Made by a program: the position numbers and the translations under genes. Below the pieces are notes generated by a model, which searched no databases, was not told the DNA's origin, and saw only the letters and a program-made list of their open reading frames with translations. Shown in pieces: positions 63,785 through 64,000 of a stretch of 64,000 bases of DNA. The stretch is taken from the NCBI GenBank assembly GCA_946811695.1, contig OX328123.1:15201038-15265037 (forward strand), given 5' to 3'. The stretch's first letter is position 1. The number at the start of each line of letters is the position of its first letter. The stretch is from Gonocerus acuteangulatus (taxonomy: Eukaryota > Arthropoda > Insecta > Hemiptera > Coreidae).

Positions 63785-64000
63785 AAATGAAGTTTCAAGC
63801 CCTCAAAACCGATTTCTTTCAAATTTTGTACAATAACGTATTTTGATGCACTAAACACGAATGCGTCAAAAAAAAAAAAAAAATAAAAAAAATAAAAATA
63901 AAAAATAAAACCCTTCGCATTTAACCAGGAAAGAAGTTATTAAGCACTAAAGTTAATAGAATTCTATTAATTTTAGCGAGTTGGATTGACTGGGGTTTTG
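63785..64000. mobile_element. Foldback element copy 2, cut by window end
   Basis: GAAGTTTCAAGCCCTCAAAA, CACTAAACACGAATGCGTCA, GGAAAGAAGTTATTAAGCAC, then TAATAGAATTCTATTAATTT and CGAGTTGGATTGACTGGGGT: the left arm and middle of the element at 14090-14780, with about 220 bases of that element missing between arm and middle. Confidence 0.75.

Overview
The window looks like intergenic DNA from an AT-rich animal nuclear genome, most likely an arthropod. Support for this is the mix of Jockey, RTE and I-like LINEs, mariner, hAT and piggyBac remnants, Helitrons ending in CTAG, Penelope-like fragments with hammerhead ribozymes, and 5S- and tRNA-headed SINEs. I found no convincing host protein gene. 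Every recognisable coding stretch is a broken transposon gene, and most other open frames are by-products of microsatellites, tandem repeats or AT-rich sequence.

Layout. 0-9 kb: a 14-copy 44-bp minisatellite, a TIR element with a hammerhead-like motif, two neighbouring minus-strand Helitrons (one keeps a fused Rep/helicase ORF), and a 5S-rRNA-headed SINE inside another repeat. 9-21 kb: two long copies of interspersed family C, a tRNA-SINE with clean target duplications, a 30-bp minisatellite, a foldback element, an I-like LINE RNase H remnant, and an inverted Penelope-like pair. 21-28 kb: a complete non-autonomous Helitron whose empty site is also in the window, a Jockey tail, tRNA-SINEs, and a 2-kb inverted repeat. 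28-38 kb: an RTE LINE, Penelope endonuclease pieces, a SINE, a 70-bp minisatellite derived from the endonuclease, a long family D copy, and a Jockey LINE. 38-48 kb: Helitron, 39-bp higher-order, 34-bp and 50-bp tandem arrays, a hAT MITE, and a Penelope 3' end (GIY-YIG plus hammerhead) interrupted by Jockey. 48-56 kb: a mariner pseudogene, a family D copy carrying two nested hammerhead-bearing inverted repeats, a SINE inside a CpG-containing tandem repeat, a Helitron with a triplicated 3' end, and a deleted mariner with intact TIRs. 56-64 kb: a hAT foldback with 8-bp target duplications, a piggyBac C-terminus, family C and D copies, and a foldback copy running off the end.

Two results stand out. 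First, a set of small hammerhead ribozyme motifs whose very short stem III is always a self-complementary tetranucleotide (ACGU, AAUU or AUAU), as expected for ribozymes that cleave as dimers. Second, two abundant families (C and D) share one design: an 11-base subterminal inverted repeat, a hairpin, an internal (AT)n tract, the matching inverted repeat, a second hairpin and a T-run. This resembles helentron-associated (HINE/DINE-1-like) elements and explains most long AT microsatellites here. Boundaries were read by eye, without alignment software or database searches.
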